Of a DNA stretch of 64,000 bases, positions 38,181 to 49,092 are shown piece by piece. Origin of the DNA: Straminergon stramineum (taxonomy: Eukaryota > Streptophyta > Bryopsida > Hypnales > Calliergonaceae); the NCBI GenBank assembly GCA_963920665.1, contig OY987270.1, positions 20,796,019-20,860,018 on the forward strand. The letters run 5' to 3'. How positions within the stretch are numbered: the stretch's first letter is position 1; every line of letters starts with the position of its first letter. The notes beneath the pieces were generated by a model, which was not told where the DNA came from, made no database searches, and saw only the letters and a program-made list of their open reading frames with translations. Position numbers and translations under genes: made by a program.

Positions 38181-39772
38181 CATGTTCAAATGTTTTTTTA
38201 GAAGTCAACTGAGACTTCAATTGGGACATCAATTAGGATGTCAATTGCGACATCAATTAAAATATCTACATGTTTTTTTGAATGTCAACTTTTAATACAA
38301 TTTTCAAGTTTTCTATATCCCATATGGTTAGTCTTCCCTCCACCCCTCCAACTTGTATAAATAGCATGTCTTCACATGTCAACATATGCACAATACATCA
38401 CTTATCAAGCCATGTGACATAATTTCTAAATATGGTGAACTTTGTATGGTGTATTTCGTATAATGTAATATGTATGGTGTACAATGTTTGGCATATTGTG
38501 TGCAAAGTATTGTGTATGGCCTACTTTGTATGGTGTAATGTATATGATGTACATCTAAGCTAATCTCTCAAAAAATGTTTAGGTGTCTAAATTAACGTTG
38601 CAAAACCATAAACATAAGATTTCATTTAAAAAATTAATATAATGTATTTTGAAAGAATTAACTTCATGTCACAATTGATGTTCAAAAAAACATGTGCACA
38701 TCACAACAAACATCCAAATAGACATGACTAAGGACATTGTGCATCTATGACGTCAGTAAGGGTTTGAATGAAAAATTTGTTGATATGGCAGTGCCTACCT
38801 ATATGGAGATGACGTGGCTGCCACATAGTGCAATTTTGGCAATTCATTTGACCATGTCTATATAGACGTCACACCAAAAAGAGGACACATTTTCTAAGAT
38901 TTTTGCATGTTTTTGCCATGTCAATTGAGACAAATTTTGTTGAAAATCCATAGGGGCATGCTTGATGTTACAAAAAAACATATTTCCATGTTTTTGCTAA
39001 CATCCAAAAAAACGGGGGTTTCTTCTAGTGTTCCTTCAATTGTTTGAGTATCTCTTTGATTTGTTTGGCATTCAATTTGTCCACTTTGACCATTTTGAAT
39101 TGATTATGTGTTTGATAAGTGGATGAGGTTTATTATATGTCAGATAGTTATGAGGCATAATCCTCTCCACTAAACTAAAAGAAGGCTATCTCGGAGGTCT
39201 AAAGTTTTGTTAAAAGATAGAAGGGACAATTGAATTGTGACTCTAATTCATCTTTTCTCTTTTCAATTGCATTGTACCTTCTGGTCATCTTACTTACGGA
39301 GGGCTAAGTGACTCAAGAATGTTTTGCCCTAAGTCTTAAACTCTTAAATTTTATTTTGCAAGCTTGGTGCATTTGTTGTACACTCTTCAATAATAAAAAG
39401 TTGTAGAGTGTTTTGTCATTTAGTGATTTTGATTTTGATTGATCTTTGCATCAATCTCAAGCTTCAAAAAATTGCACAAAATATGGGAATTATCTAAAAG
39501 TCATTTTCTATTGTGTCACCTTTAGTTTTCATTTTTATAATGTAAAAATTCATGTATTTGAAGATCTAATGAAATGCATAACTCTTCATACATTTAGAGA
39601 ATAACTTTACCATTATATCTAACATTCAACAAAATATATAAGCAATCTAGCAAAGAATAGCATTTCCCTAAAACACAGCCAAAACAACTTTAATTACTGC
39701 ATCTTTAGTGCAATAATCTCCACATTCCTAAAATCTTTGAACTTCTTTTCAAAACAATTCTAGATCCGATTT

Positions 39773-39953
39773 CACTACAAGAGAAAGGTGTGTTTTAAAT
39801 ATAGTCCTATAAGTAACAATCTTAAAGGGGTGTTTTCAATAAAAATTTCCTAGAAATACATGTGTATTTAGTAAATTTTTACTAAAAACACCCCTTAACT
39901 TTAAGGTCGTTACTTATAGGACTATACTTAAAACACCCTTTTCTCTTGTAGTA
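39773..39953. mobile_element. CACTA-type MITE with TSD TTT
   Basis: CACTACAAGAGAAAGGTGTG at the left and CCCTTTTCTCTTGTAGTA at the right form arms that continue to pair through TATAGTCCTATAAGTAAC / GTTACTTATAGGACTATA. The last base is A where G is expected. TTT flanks both sides. Confidence 0.8.
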
Positions 39954-39959
39954 TTTTTA

Positions 39960-41870
39960 CTTAAAATTTTGAAATTTATAAATGTAATTTCCTACATATT
40001 GTGGAATTTGCTAAAAGTATTTTCAAAGTTTTTGTACATGATATCATTCCAAGGGAAACTATGTCCTATTTGACAAAAAATTGACAAAAGTTTGTCAATT
40101 GCTTTGTTAGTGGGAACTAGTAGATTTGGCCAATAATTTAACAAAATTCTATCAACTATTTTGTCATTTTGCTAGAATTTTTGTCAACTTCTATTCCCTA
40201 ATACCCTTCTTTGTTAGTTGTCCCATTGCCATGTTGGCATGATGGCCTAATCAATGGTTACAAGTGTGCTTATTTTTTGTAAAAGACAAAATATCAAATT
40301 GCTTGAAATTTGAACCTTCATATATTAAATGAAAATGCAAGTATGAACAACCAATTGCCATCTTGACATTGCACTTCGTGAACCACTTTTGTTTTGTGGA
40401 TTTGGAAAGAAAAGAGAGCTCCTTATATACACAAGGGGTGGTAAGAGGTAGAACAACCCATATGGGATATGTCATTTAGAAGTTGCAAGAGCTCAACCTC
40501 TCATAGTTAAGTTTGAAATAGAATTTGTATTTAAACTAGAATTTCAGACTTCATTTACTAGGCATAGTAGAATATCTTTTCAAAAAAAACTTTGAACTAA
40601 AAAAAGGTGAGAAATCAATTCAAGTTTCATGTCCAAAAATCTGTTTGATATTTTGATCCTCCAATCAAAAGTTATAGACAAATTTCAAAGGTGTGTGTGG
40701 AAGGGAATTTTTTTTTGACCTTTTCAAACATCCTCTTTGAAATTTGTTCATAACTTTTTATTGGAGGATCAAAACGTCAAACGGATTTTTGGACATGAAA
40801 CTTAAATTGATTTAAGAACTTTTTTTAGTTCAAAGTTTTTTTTGAAAATTTATTCTACTATACCTAAATGAGGTCTGAAATTCTAGTTTTAATACAATTT
40901 TTATTTCAAACTTAACTATGAGCGGTTGAGCTTTGCAACTTCTAAATGAGATATCCCACATGGGTTGTTTTACTTCCTACTACTCCATCTATATATGCAA
41001 AGCTTGACTTTTGCCCATAACTCAAGCTAAGATATCTATGGTAATGGATGAAAAGATAAATGTGTAAAGAACCTAATGGAATCTTTGTGTTTTTGGCAAA
41101 TAGGGAGAAGATAATCAAACATCAACTACAAATTTGACAACAACTTAATAAAAAGTTGACAAATTCTCACAAATTGATAAGATGAGGTAGCTATAATATG
41201 GCTATTGTCATTTCGGACAATTGTCTATCAAAAACTTGTCATCTTAAACTACATTTCCTTGTAGTAGATGGTCATGTAGTAGAATTTGATTGGCAATACC
41301 TATTCAGTAGTTTTTTAATCCAACTATTATGGCACCTTTTGCCTTTGTCCATGGAATACAAATATAGTTATTCTACGGAAGACCTCCAAATAGAAGCTTG
41401 TTTGTTAAGATCTCATAGCAAGTCATTCCGTAACTATAAACATTGACTACTTTGGTGAATAGCTTGGCCTTTGTACTCACATTCCCATGCTTGCAAGTTT
41501 CTAATAATATTTGAGGTGCTCTGAAAAACCTTGTCCCCCACAACTCCAACTAAATATTTGAAGTCAACAATTAGACAAACCCCGGTCCTTGATAGGAGTA
41601 CAATAGAAGCTTTGATGTCTCGATGTACAATGCTATGATTGTGCAATTCATTCATCCCAAATGCAACCTCATAAATGACGTCTAGAACCTCTTATTTTGA
41701 TAATAGACCTTCATTGTTTGACCTCATCAATATTTGATAGTCTATCACTCTATCATACTTTGTAGATATTCTTATTCCTTGACTAATACAAAAGTGAACC
41801 TCCCATCTTCCAATAATGTTCCCACAAATACATCATAGTAGAATGTCAATCTTCCAATAATGTTATACTA
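39960..41870 (-). pseudogene. Protein kinase pseudogene K2, split by a CACTA element
   Basis: Minus-strand remnant of a serine/threonine or TKL-like kinase domain, colinear with K1 (49960-50702). It keeps the catalytic-loop HRD motif (IVHRDIKAS, about 41608-41634), but the DFG position reads DFK and the activation segment is frame-broken (GVVGDKVFQST). Its coding region from subdomain VIII onward is degenerate, and the 3' portion (39960-40042) is separated by the CACTA insertion at 40043-41266. Removing that insertion joins ACAT-GAT-GGTC, which lines up with the equivalent K1 position. Upstream similarity to K1 fades at about 41870. It is clearly non-functional, and is useful as an uninserted reference for K1. 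Confidence 0.7.
40043..41266 (-). mobile_element. 1224-bp foldback CACTA element, copy 1, TSD GAT
   Basis: On the minus strand it begins (T)ACTACAAGGAAATGTAG and ends GTTTCCCTTGGAATGAT. GAT flanks both sides (40040-40042 and 41267-41269). The element is itself a long inverted repeat: sequences around ATCCTCCAATMAAAAGTTAT, AGTTCAAAGTTTTTTTTGAA and AACTATGAGMGGTTGAGC recur in inverted order about its centre near 40700. A 74-codon ORF (40251-40475, minus) is present in both copies but has no recognisable function. It is the same length as the copy at 44738-45961 and apparently almost identical to it. Confidence 0.8.
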
Positions 41871-43283
41871 TGGACACCACAAGAATGTTTTGTCTATTTT
41901 TCAAGCTTACAAAAGATTGTAGATCCATTCCTAACTTACATATAACCAATGGGATCAAGAGAATATAAATAGCTTATACCTACAAGTCATTGCAAGAAAC
42001 ATTAGTCCTATTCACTATCACAATTGGAGTGATGTTATCATCCACTATAACTTTTGAAGCACAAGTCTAATGAACATGAAATCTCTATCATAGATTTCTA
42101 ACTTGATGGTAATTAGATTCCTTATTTTTTAGAAATAAAAAAAACATTTTATATTTAAAAGTCAAAATTATTAATTTGTCACATTTTAAGATTTAGGGTT
42201 TTTCACTACGTTTGGAGTACCCAAATTGAATGATGTGAGCTGAAATTTTAGTGATCTATTTCCACACTAGGTGGGCATATGGCTACTTATGACAATCTAT
42301 AAATATATTATTTTATATTCTTCAGGTCTATGCAAAATAGGGCTTCCTAACCTTCCTTGTAAGAGCACTTCTAAACATTGAAGATGGTTTCAACTTCATT
42401 TTCTTTGTAAAATTTGATCTCCATCAAGTCCTCGCACATGGAAATTTTTTAGTTTTTTTCATGATTTTTCTACTTATTATTAACTTATACCTTATTCTAT
42501 CTCTTTTCTATGACAATTTGTCTTTTTTTTTTCACTTAGTGTTGTTTTACTACTTACAAGTAGTCCATAGTAGTAGCAATGGTACTTTTAGCTGACGATT
42601 TTTCCAATCAATGGTTGTGATTGTTCAACTACTTGTACTCATAAGACTTCAAGTTTGCAAAATTTTCCAAAACCTTATAGAAAATGAATAGTGTGACTTG
42701 CAATGACCCCTACTTTCACTCTCTCCATGTTACTCCCTAATATGACTTGAAAACCTATTTTCCTTCTCACCTTCTCATCCACACTTCCATGTTGGTTATA
42801 TAGCCTTATATTTGAAATACACAAAATTTGTCCAAGCTTCCTTGACATGAGTGCTTGTAGCATTTGTACAAAGCAAGCTTCATGTTTTATTATGTCAAAG
42901 ACTCAAATGATTGATCTCAAGGTCACATTTGGTAAGAACTAATCTAATTTGAAGGTCATTCTATACATCACATAGAGAAATTAAAGTGTCACCTAAGCAA
43001 TACAATGAGATAAAGGCACCAAATTAAAACTCATCCTCAAATCTAGATCAACCAAATCATTCTCAAATGTCAATTATATTGTGCCCAAATCTTGATTGAT
43101 GTGAACAAAGGCAATGCTTTCAATCACCAATGGCAATCATGAGAATCTTAAGATAACCACATTTTGTCACCTCCTACATATCCTAAACATCTTTAGTTTT
43201 TGCATCTTCAATTTCAATGATCTCTCCATTTTTACAAACTTTGAACATCTATCCAAAACTTTTCTAATTCCTAATTCTACTTC
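41871..43283. other. Region between the kinase pseudogenes; duplicated segment
   Basis: No intact gene. Several blocks resemble 63230-64000 in the same orientation: TTACAAAAGATTGTAGATCC, CTCTCCATGTTACTCCCTAA, and the stretch from CATTTGTACAAAGCAAGCTT to TTGATCTCAAGGTCACATTT. It is probably the former 5' region of K2 and 3' flank of K1. Confidence 0.45.
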
Positions 43284-43384
43284 TCAGTTTTCAATTAGTA
43301 AATTCCGTTTCCTGCATATTTTTGAATTTGCTCGAAAGATTTTCAATATTTTTTGAGAAGATGGTCGAGCAACTAGGTTTGATT
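43284..43384 (-). pseudogene. Kinase pseudogene K1, C-terminal part
   Basis: On the minus strand this reads in the same frame as the segment at 49960-50702 once the copia element and one TGATT are removed. It supplies the subdomain XI motif (NLVARPSSQKIL), then a short basic tail, and ends at a TGA at 43284-43286. The RPS motif right at the join shows that the copia landed between the W-Q-S and the conserved Arg of subdomain XI. Confidence 0.7.
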
Positions 43385-43569
43385 TGTTAGCATAAGTTAG
43401 TTTACTGTAGCGTTACATCAATTCATGAACTATAGAGTCACACCGTTCTGATAGACCAAGAGGTCTCCTTGCTAGTATAAAGCCTTAGGCTTGGAACCTT
43501 TATAATACACATTAATATATAAAAATTCTTAGCTTCATTATCTTTATTGTCTGTATTATATTCCACACA
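43385..43569 (+). repeat. copia-1 5' LTR
   Basis: Begins TGTTAGCATAAGTTAG and ends TATTCCACACA. The same 185-bp sequence, with about 13 substitutions, is the 3' LTR. Confidence 0.92.
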
Positions 43570-43581
43570 TGGTATTAGAGC
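43570..43581 (+). other. copia-1 primer-binding site (tRNA-iMet type)
   Basis: TGGTATTAGAGC immediately follows the 5' LTR, one base off the canonical plant TGGTATCAGAGC. Confidence 0.85.
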
Positions 43582-43606
43582 TAGAAATCATTGATCAATA
43601 ACAATC

Positions 43607-43972
43607 ATGTGTTATTATGAGGCACCGATTACTAATATTGTCGATCTCCTCGTTGTTGAAGAACTACCAGAAGAAGTTGAAGCATAGCTACAACTTGATC
43701 TTGCAATCGAAACATACTCTCAATCACTTCTAGTTGAAGTAGATGAAGAGAGTCTTGTCAATCTCATGATCTCAAATCTTTTAAATGGATTCAATCAAAT
43801 TCCTGTTCAAACTCTAGATCTTTCAAGTGGATTCTATCAAATCCCCATCGAACTTGTTGAATCAACATTACAGGAACAACCTGTTGAGTTCAAAATCATT
43901 CCATATGGGATTTCCCATGCACCTCCAACCTTTTTGAATACAAGACCTATTCTTCGTGATGAACCTGGATAA
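43607..43972 (+). pseudogene. copia-1 leader ORF with Ty3/gypsy RT-like motifs
   Basis: A 121-codon frame starting MCYYEAP, 25 nt after the primer-binding site, broken by one TAG at codon 27. It is separate from and upstream of gag. Residues 69-81 read TLDLSSGFYQIPI and residues 98-108 read IPYGISHAPPT, resembling two consecutive palm motifs of Ty3/gypsy-type reverse transcriptase. The GFxQIPx unit is doubled (61-67 and 75-81). After the TAA at the end, the same frame continues with an F..I.....FTDD sequence, where the YIDD-like motif would fall. A related ORF is in the same place in copia-2 (57509-57832). Function is unknown; the resemblance is by eye. Confidence 0.55.
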
Positions 43973-44094
43973 TTTGACGAGATTATTCCTCAATACTTTA
44001 CAGATGATTCATACGACACCATTCCTTCCTATCTATATTAGGAGCTTTAAGTGTTGATTCCGATCTTCACATCTGAATTCTATCTATTCTGAAA

Positions 44095-44737
44095 ATGGCT
44101 TCAGCTTCATCTACAGCCTCTAGAGCCTATTCCATTCTTCCTCTTATGGCATCCAACTATTCAACTTGGAGTATTAAAATTGAAATGCTCTTAATAAAAT
44201 CTGAACTTTGGTCCGTCATTGATGGTATGGAGGCTGCTCCAACTTCTTCTAATGTTGTAGGTCTTGAAGCCTCGCAACTGAAAGATGCCAAAGCTCGATC
44301 TGATATACTTTTGCACTATGGAGAAAAGCAACTCATTTCATTGCGTCCACTTAAAACCTCAAAAGAAATATAGGCTTGTATAAAGCAACTCTACAAAAAA
44401 TCCAATAAAGCTAGTCAAGTGAATTTACACAAGAAGCTATGTCACATGACTATATCATTACTTTCTTAGAAACTTGGCAGTCAATTCTCCAAGAAGTGGT
44501 AATTGCTGGTTGCATCTTCACCAACTCCTAATAGGTTAACCTGCTTTTAGCAACTCTACCTCCATCATGGAATTCATTTATTACAACACAAGGTGGGATT
44601 ACAGATCTCACATTTACAACTCTCATATCAAACATCTTACAACAAAATGATCTTAACGACACTATAACACCTAAACAAGACAAAAACACAACAAATGCCT
44701 TCTATGTCAAAGGCAAATTTACCAAATCTTCTTCATA
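44095..44737 (+). pseudogene. copia-1 gag, N-terminal part
   Basis: Starts MASASSTASRAYSILPLMAS and contains NYSTWSIKIEMLL, the usual start of plant copia gag (UBN2-like). It is interrupted by TAG after KTSKEI, where copia gag normally has Trp, and by further stops. The 1224-bp CACTA element then separates it from the zinc knuckle. Confidence 0.75.
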
Positions 44738-45961
44738 CACTACAAGGAAATGTAGTTTAAGATGACAAGTTTTTGATAGACAATTGTCCGAAATGACAAT
44801 AGCCATATTATAGCTACCTCATCTTATCAATTTGTGAGAACTTGTCAACTTTTTATTAAGTTGTTGTCAAATTTGTAGTTGATGTTTGATTATCTTCTCC
44901 CTATTTGCCAAAAACACAAAGATTCCATTAGGTTCTTTACACATTTATCTTTTCATCCATTACCATAGATATCTTAGCTTGAGTTATGGGCAAAAGTCAA
45001 GCTTTGCATATATAGATGGAGTAGTAGGAAGTAAAACAACCCATGTGGGATATCTCATTTAGAAGTTGCAAAGCTCAACCGCTCATAGTTAAGTTTGAAA
45101 TAAAAATTGTATTAAAACTAGAATTTCAGACCTCATTTAGGTATAGTAGAATAAATTTTCAAAAAAAACTTTGAACTAAAAAAAGTTCTTAAATCAATTT
45201 AAGTTTCATGTCCAAAAATCCGTTTGACGTTTTGATCCTCCAATAAAAAGTTATGAACAAATTTCAAAGAGGATGTTTGAAAAGGTCAAAAAAAAATTCC
45301 CTTCCACACACACCTTTGAAATTTGTCTATAACTTTTGATTGGAGGATCAAAATATCAAACAGATTTTTGGACATGAAACTTGAATTGATTTCTCACCTT
45401 TTTTTAGTTCAAAGTTTTTTTTGAAAAGATATTCTACTATGCCTAGTAAATGAAGTCTGAAATTCTAGTTTAAATACAAATTCTATTTCAAACTTAACTA
45501 TGAGAGGTTGAGCTCTTGCAACTTCTAAATGACATATCCCATATGGGTTGTTCTACCTCTTACCACCCCTTGTGTATATAAGGAGCTCTCTTTTCTTTCC
45601 AAATCCACAAAACAAAAGTGGTTCACGAAGTGCAATGTCAAGATGGCAATTGGTTGTTCATACTTGCATTTTCATTTAATATATGAAGGTTCAAATTTCA
45701 AGCAATTTGATATTTTGTCTTTTACAAAAAATAAGCACACTTGTAACCATTGATTAGGCCATCATGCCAACATGGCAATGGGACAACTAACAAAGAAGGG
45801 TATTAGGGAATAGAAGTTGACAAAAATTCTAGCAAAATGACAAAATAGTTGATAGAATTTTGTTAAATTATTGGCCAAATCTACTAGTTCCCACTAACAA
45901 AGCAATTGACAAACTTTTGTCAATTTTTTGTCAAATAGGACATAGTTTCCCTTGGAATGAT
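44738..45961 (+). mobile_element. 1224-bp foldback CACTA element, copy 2, TSD ATA
   Basis: Begins CACTACAAGGAAATGTAG and ends GTTTCCCTTGGAATGAT, flanked by ATA on both sides (44735-44737 and 45962-45964). It is the reverse complement of 40043-41266 with the same length, and its 74-codon ORF (45529-45753) encodes an identical predicted peptide. The different target duplications show two separate insertions. It sits within copia-1 gag, so it is younger than the copia. Confidence 0.85.
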
Positions 45962-46053
45962 ATAAACCAAATAAACATGGTCAAAAATCAAATTTTTCAA
46001 AATCCATTAACAAATCTATTTCTCATCATAACTTCTCAGAAAATACAATAATA

Positions 46054-46235
46054 TGTAATTATTGTGGTATCCCGGGTCACAAAGTACTCGATTGCAGGAA
46101 AAAGAAAAGAGACCTAGGCTATGAAATTGGTTCTTCTTCTAGATTTTATACCAAGAATTTCACACACAAAGATCTCAACTATTTATTCAGTGCCATTGTC
46201 ACTATTCCTAGTCCGTCTCCTTTCTAGTTCTTAGA
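46054..46235 (+). pseudogene. copia-1 gag zinc knuckle to start of protease
   Basis: An intact CCHC knuckle (C-N-Y-C-G-I-P-G-H-K-V-L-D-C) lies at 46054-46095. The frame then runs to a TAG just before FLDSGASQHM (Asp codon at 46234), where copia proteins usually have Trp. Confidence 0.7.
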
Positions 46236-46422
46236 TTCCGGCGCTAGTCAACATATGATTCCAAACTGATCTCTATTTTGTGACTTTCAAGAATTATTAA
46301 CAGAAAGAACCATTATTCTTGGTGACAATAATTCTCACCAAGCTACTGGTTCTGGTTCCATAGTTATCCAGCTCCACATAGGACAACAACCATAATTCTC
46401 GGACATTCTTTACATCCCACGT
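46229..46422 (+). pseudogene. copia-1 aspartic protease
   Basis: The active-site motif DSGASQHM is intact, followed by a TGA soon after (PN-stop-SLF) and degraded sequence up to the LPRLTKNLLS region (46418-46445), where the pre-integrase domain begins. Confidence 0.65.
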
Positions 46423-47382
46423 TTGACGAAAAATCTACTTTCCGTGGCTCAAATAACCACATCAAGCAACACAATCCTTATCTTTAAAAAAGATCAATGT
46501 ATTATAAAAACAATACCACCCAATTCACAAATACCCATAACGTATTACATTCCCAAAGAAGACAACTTGTATAATTTGGGTCTTGGTATACCACCCACTA
46601 ACTTCAACTATACAACAACTATTTCTCAAAATATGGAAGCAGAAACTCTAAGATGGCACAAAAGACTTGGCCATATTCATCTTCAATCCTTAAAAATAAT
46701 GCAATCCAATTCAATGGTAGATGGCCTACTAGAGTTGAAGTCAAGCATCTCTATCTATGATAGTTGTGTGTTCGGCAAACACTCCAAGTCACCTTATCTT
46801 CAAAATCCAGCAACTCGTGCTATAGAGGTTTTAGCACTTATACATACGGATCTTTGCAGTTCTATGAATACACCCTCCCTTGGCGGTGCATATTATTTTC
46901 TCCTCTTCATAAACGATTATTCACGATATCCCCATGTTTATTTTTTAACCAAGAAATTAGAAACACTTTCACAATTTATCAAAGATAAAAATATTGTCAA
47001 AAGACATACCAACAAGAATATTTTAATTTTGCATTCAAACAATGGTGGTGAATTCACATCAAAACAATTTAATCACTATTGTAATGAATTTGGAATACAA
47101 CATCAATTCACTAACCCTTACAATCTAGAGCAAAACGGCGTCTCAAAGAGAAAGAATTGCACCTTGGTGGAATCCGCAAGAAGCATGCTTAAAGCTGCAA
47201 ATCTACCAAACTTATTTTGGGTTGAAGCAATATTTATTGCTTCTTACTTATACAATATTTCTCATACTAAAGCCTTAAATAAAATTACTCCTTATCAACT
47301 ATGGATTGGAATCCGTCCCAATTTATCACACTTAAAAGTGTTCGGTTGTCTTGCTTATATTCATATATCTAAGAATAAGTGA
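46423..47382 (+). pseudogene. copia-1 integrase (inactive)
   Basis: A 319-codon open stretch. The zinc-binding domain keeps WHKRLGH, but one of its two Cys is lost (IYDSCVFGK). The core shows HTDLC for the first Asp. The second Asp is Asn (HSNNGGEF) and the catalytic Glu is Lys (QNGVSKRKN), so the enzyme cannot be active. GCLAYIHISKNK precedes a TGA at a usual Arg position. The frame resumes at 47443 with the conserved GYRLYDP..F..S.DVIF block and a variable linker to 47919. Confidence 0.8.
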
Positions 47383-47442
47383 CAAAAGCTAGACTTCAAA
47401 ACTCAAAAATGTATTTTCATAGGCTACGGACAACCAAACAAC

Positions 47443-47875
47443 GTGAAAGGATATCGCCTGTATGATCCTCAATTCGGCAGATTTTTCTATAGTTGTGATG
47501 TTATCTTCTTTGAAGATAAAATACTAAAAAACAGTTCAATAGAGTCTATAAATATGGATGACTATTATACCGTCATCAATGACTCTATTCCCAATCCGAC
47601 CCTACAACAAACTTGTGAACAGACTGTCCAACCTTCGTTGGCATCAACATCTGACACTTCACTAGAATCACTAACCTTGGACTCAAACTTTGACTCTAAA
47701 GTACCACAATCACCCAATCAATTATCAAATGATTCTATTTTAGGTTCATCTCCTCATTTGAGATCCCACTACCGTCAAGAAAATCAAGCCTCTATGCAAC
47801 AATATCCATCTCGACCTATTCAACCGTATCCACTTCGACGCACTTCTCATCGTCCAATTCATGGTATTTGGAAAT
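47443..47875 (+). pseudogene. copia-1 integrase C-terminus and linker
   Basis: KGYRLYDPQFGRFFYSCDVIF followed by a Ser/Pro/Gln-rich linker ending at RPIHGI; it is then cut by the small CACTA element at 47876. Confidence 0.65.
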
Positions 47876-48046
47876 CACTACTAGAAAATTCAATTTTTTT
47901 GTTGTTTTGGTCGTATTGATCCGATCACTATTTTGTTGATTTTGACAAAAATCTGTTGAAAATCAACAAATTTTTGTCAAAATCAACAAAATAGTGACCG
48001 GATCAATACGACCAAAACAACAAAAAAATTGAATTTTCTAGTAGTG
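47876..48046. mobile_element. CACTA-type MITE inside copia-1
   Basis: CACTACTAGAAAATTC...GAATTTTCTAGTAGTG, with arms pairing through TTGTTGTTTTGGTCGTATTG. The pairing carries on outside the element for about 6-10 bases (TTTGGAAAT / ATTTCCAAA), so the target itself looks palindromic. A simple 3-bp duplication cannot be confirmed. Confidence 0.8.
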
Positions 48047-49092
48047 ATTTCCAAAGTACCACGATGAAGACAATTTTGCTTATGCACTCATTACACAAGT
48101 CAGCAAAACCCTTTCAGTTCATCAAGCTCTTAGTGGCCCTAAAGCTCCCCATTGGTAGAAAGCCATAGACTTGGAATATGAATCACTAATTAAAAATCAC
48201 ACTTGGAAGCTCATGGATTTACCACCAAATAAGACTCTCATCAGTACAAAATGGATTTTTCGATTTAAATATAGCTCCGATGGTTCCATTTCTTCTTACA
48301 AAGCAAGATTTATTGCACATATTTTTTCCCAACAAGAAGGCATAGATTATACCGATACATTTTCTCTAATGATCAAAATGAAATCACTAAGACTTCTCTC
48401 GCTTTTGCAACCTTCTATGATTATCATGTTCACGAAATGGATTTGATTATTGCATTCTTTAATGGCATATTAGAAGAAGAAATATATATATATATCAACC
48501 TAAAGGTTACATACTTTCTACCCCAAAATCCAAAGTTTGTAGATTATTAAAATCATAATATGGTTTAAAATAATCCACCTTTGTCTGGTATGAAGCATTC
48601 GACAAATTCCTACAAAGCCAAAATTTTATCAAATGCCTCTTAGATACAAATGTCTATGTTCAACGAACTGGTCATTATCTAATACTACTTGGTTTATATA
48701 TTGATGATTTGATCATCATATCCAATGATTTATTATATTTAAATAAAACTAAGCACCTCTTTTCACAACTTTTTTCTATGAGTAATACTCAAGATATTCA
48801 ATATATCTTAGGAGTTCAAATTTATCACAATCGAACTACAAAGACATTAACTCTAACCCAAGAAAAGTATATAAACGAAATCTTAGAAAAATTCAATATG
48901 CTGAATGCCAAACCAGTAAGTACTCCCTTTGAAGCTGGCATTCATTACTCTATACAATCGAGTCATGATCTTTTACCTCATGAACAAGCAGACATGACCA
49001 AAGTACCTTATAAGCAAGCCATCGGCAATCTCCAATATCTAGTTACTTGTACACGATGGGATATAATTTTTTCGGTTCAACACTTAGCCTAA
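48047..49092 (+). pseudogene. copia-1 reverse transcriptase
   Basis: Recognisable blocks: KTLISTKWIFRFKYSSDGSI (48228-48287), a frameshift near 48410, then MDLIIAFFNGILEEEIY, then YIDDLI at about 48697-48714, and LGVQIYHNRTTKTLTLTQ further on. Multiple stops and frameshifts break it, including TAA in place of Gln just after QHLA (49087-49092). Confidence 0.75.

Larger units (their letters stand above)
33125..39030. mobile_element. Large non-autonomous CACTA element (candidate)
   Basis: The right terminus is GTTTCTTCTAGTG. Read inward on the minus strand it is CACTAGAAGAAACCCCCG, and it continues to TTGGATGTTAGC. The left terminus is CGCTATAAGAAATCCCCA, continuing to TTGGGACGTTAGC. Repeated AAAAAAACATG-type motifs near both ends, on both strands, fit the subterminal repeats typical of CACTA elements. 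Flanking triplets are TTT and TTC, one mismatch. The 5.9-kb body has no transposase-like ORF, only the two long direct repeats listed separately. Confidence 0.55.

Noticed and set aside
40251..45753. 74-codon ORF present in both 1224-bp CACTA copies
   Set aside because: Identity is explained by recent transposition of the whole element; no evidence for a protein.
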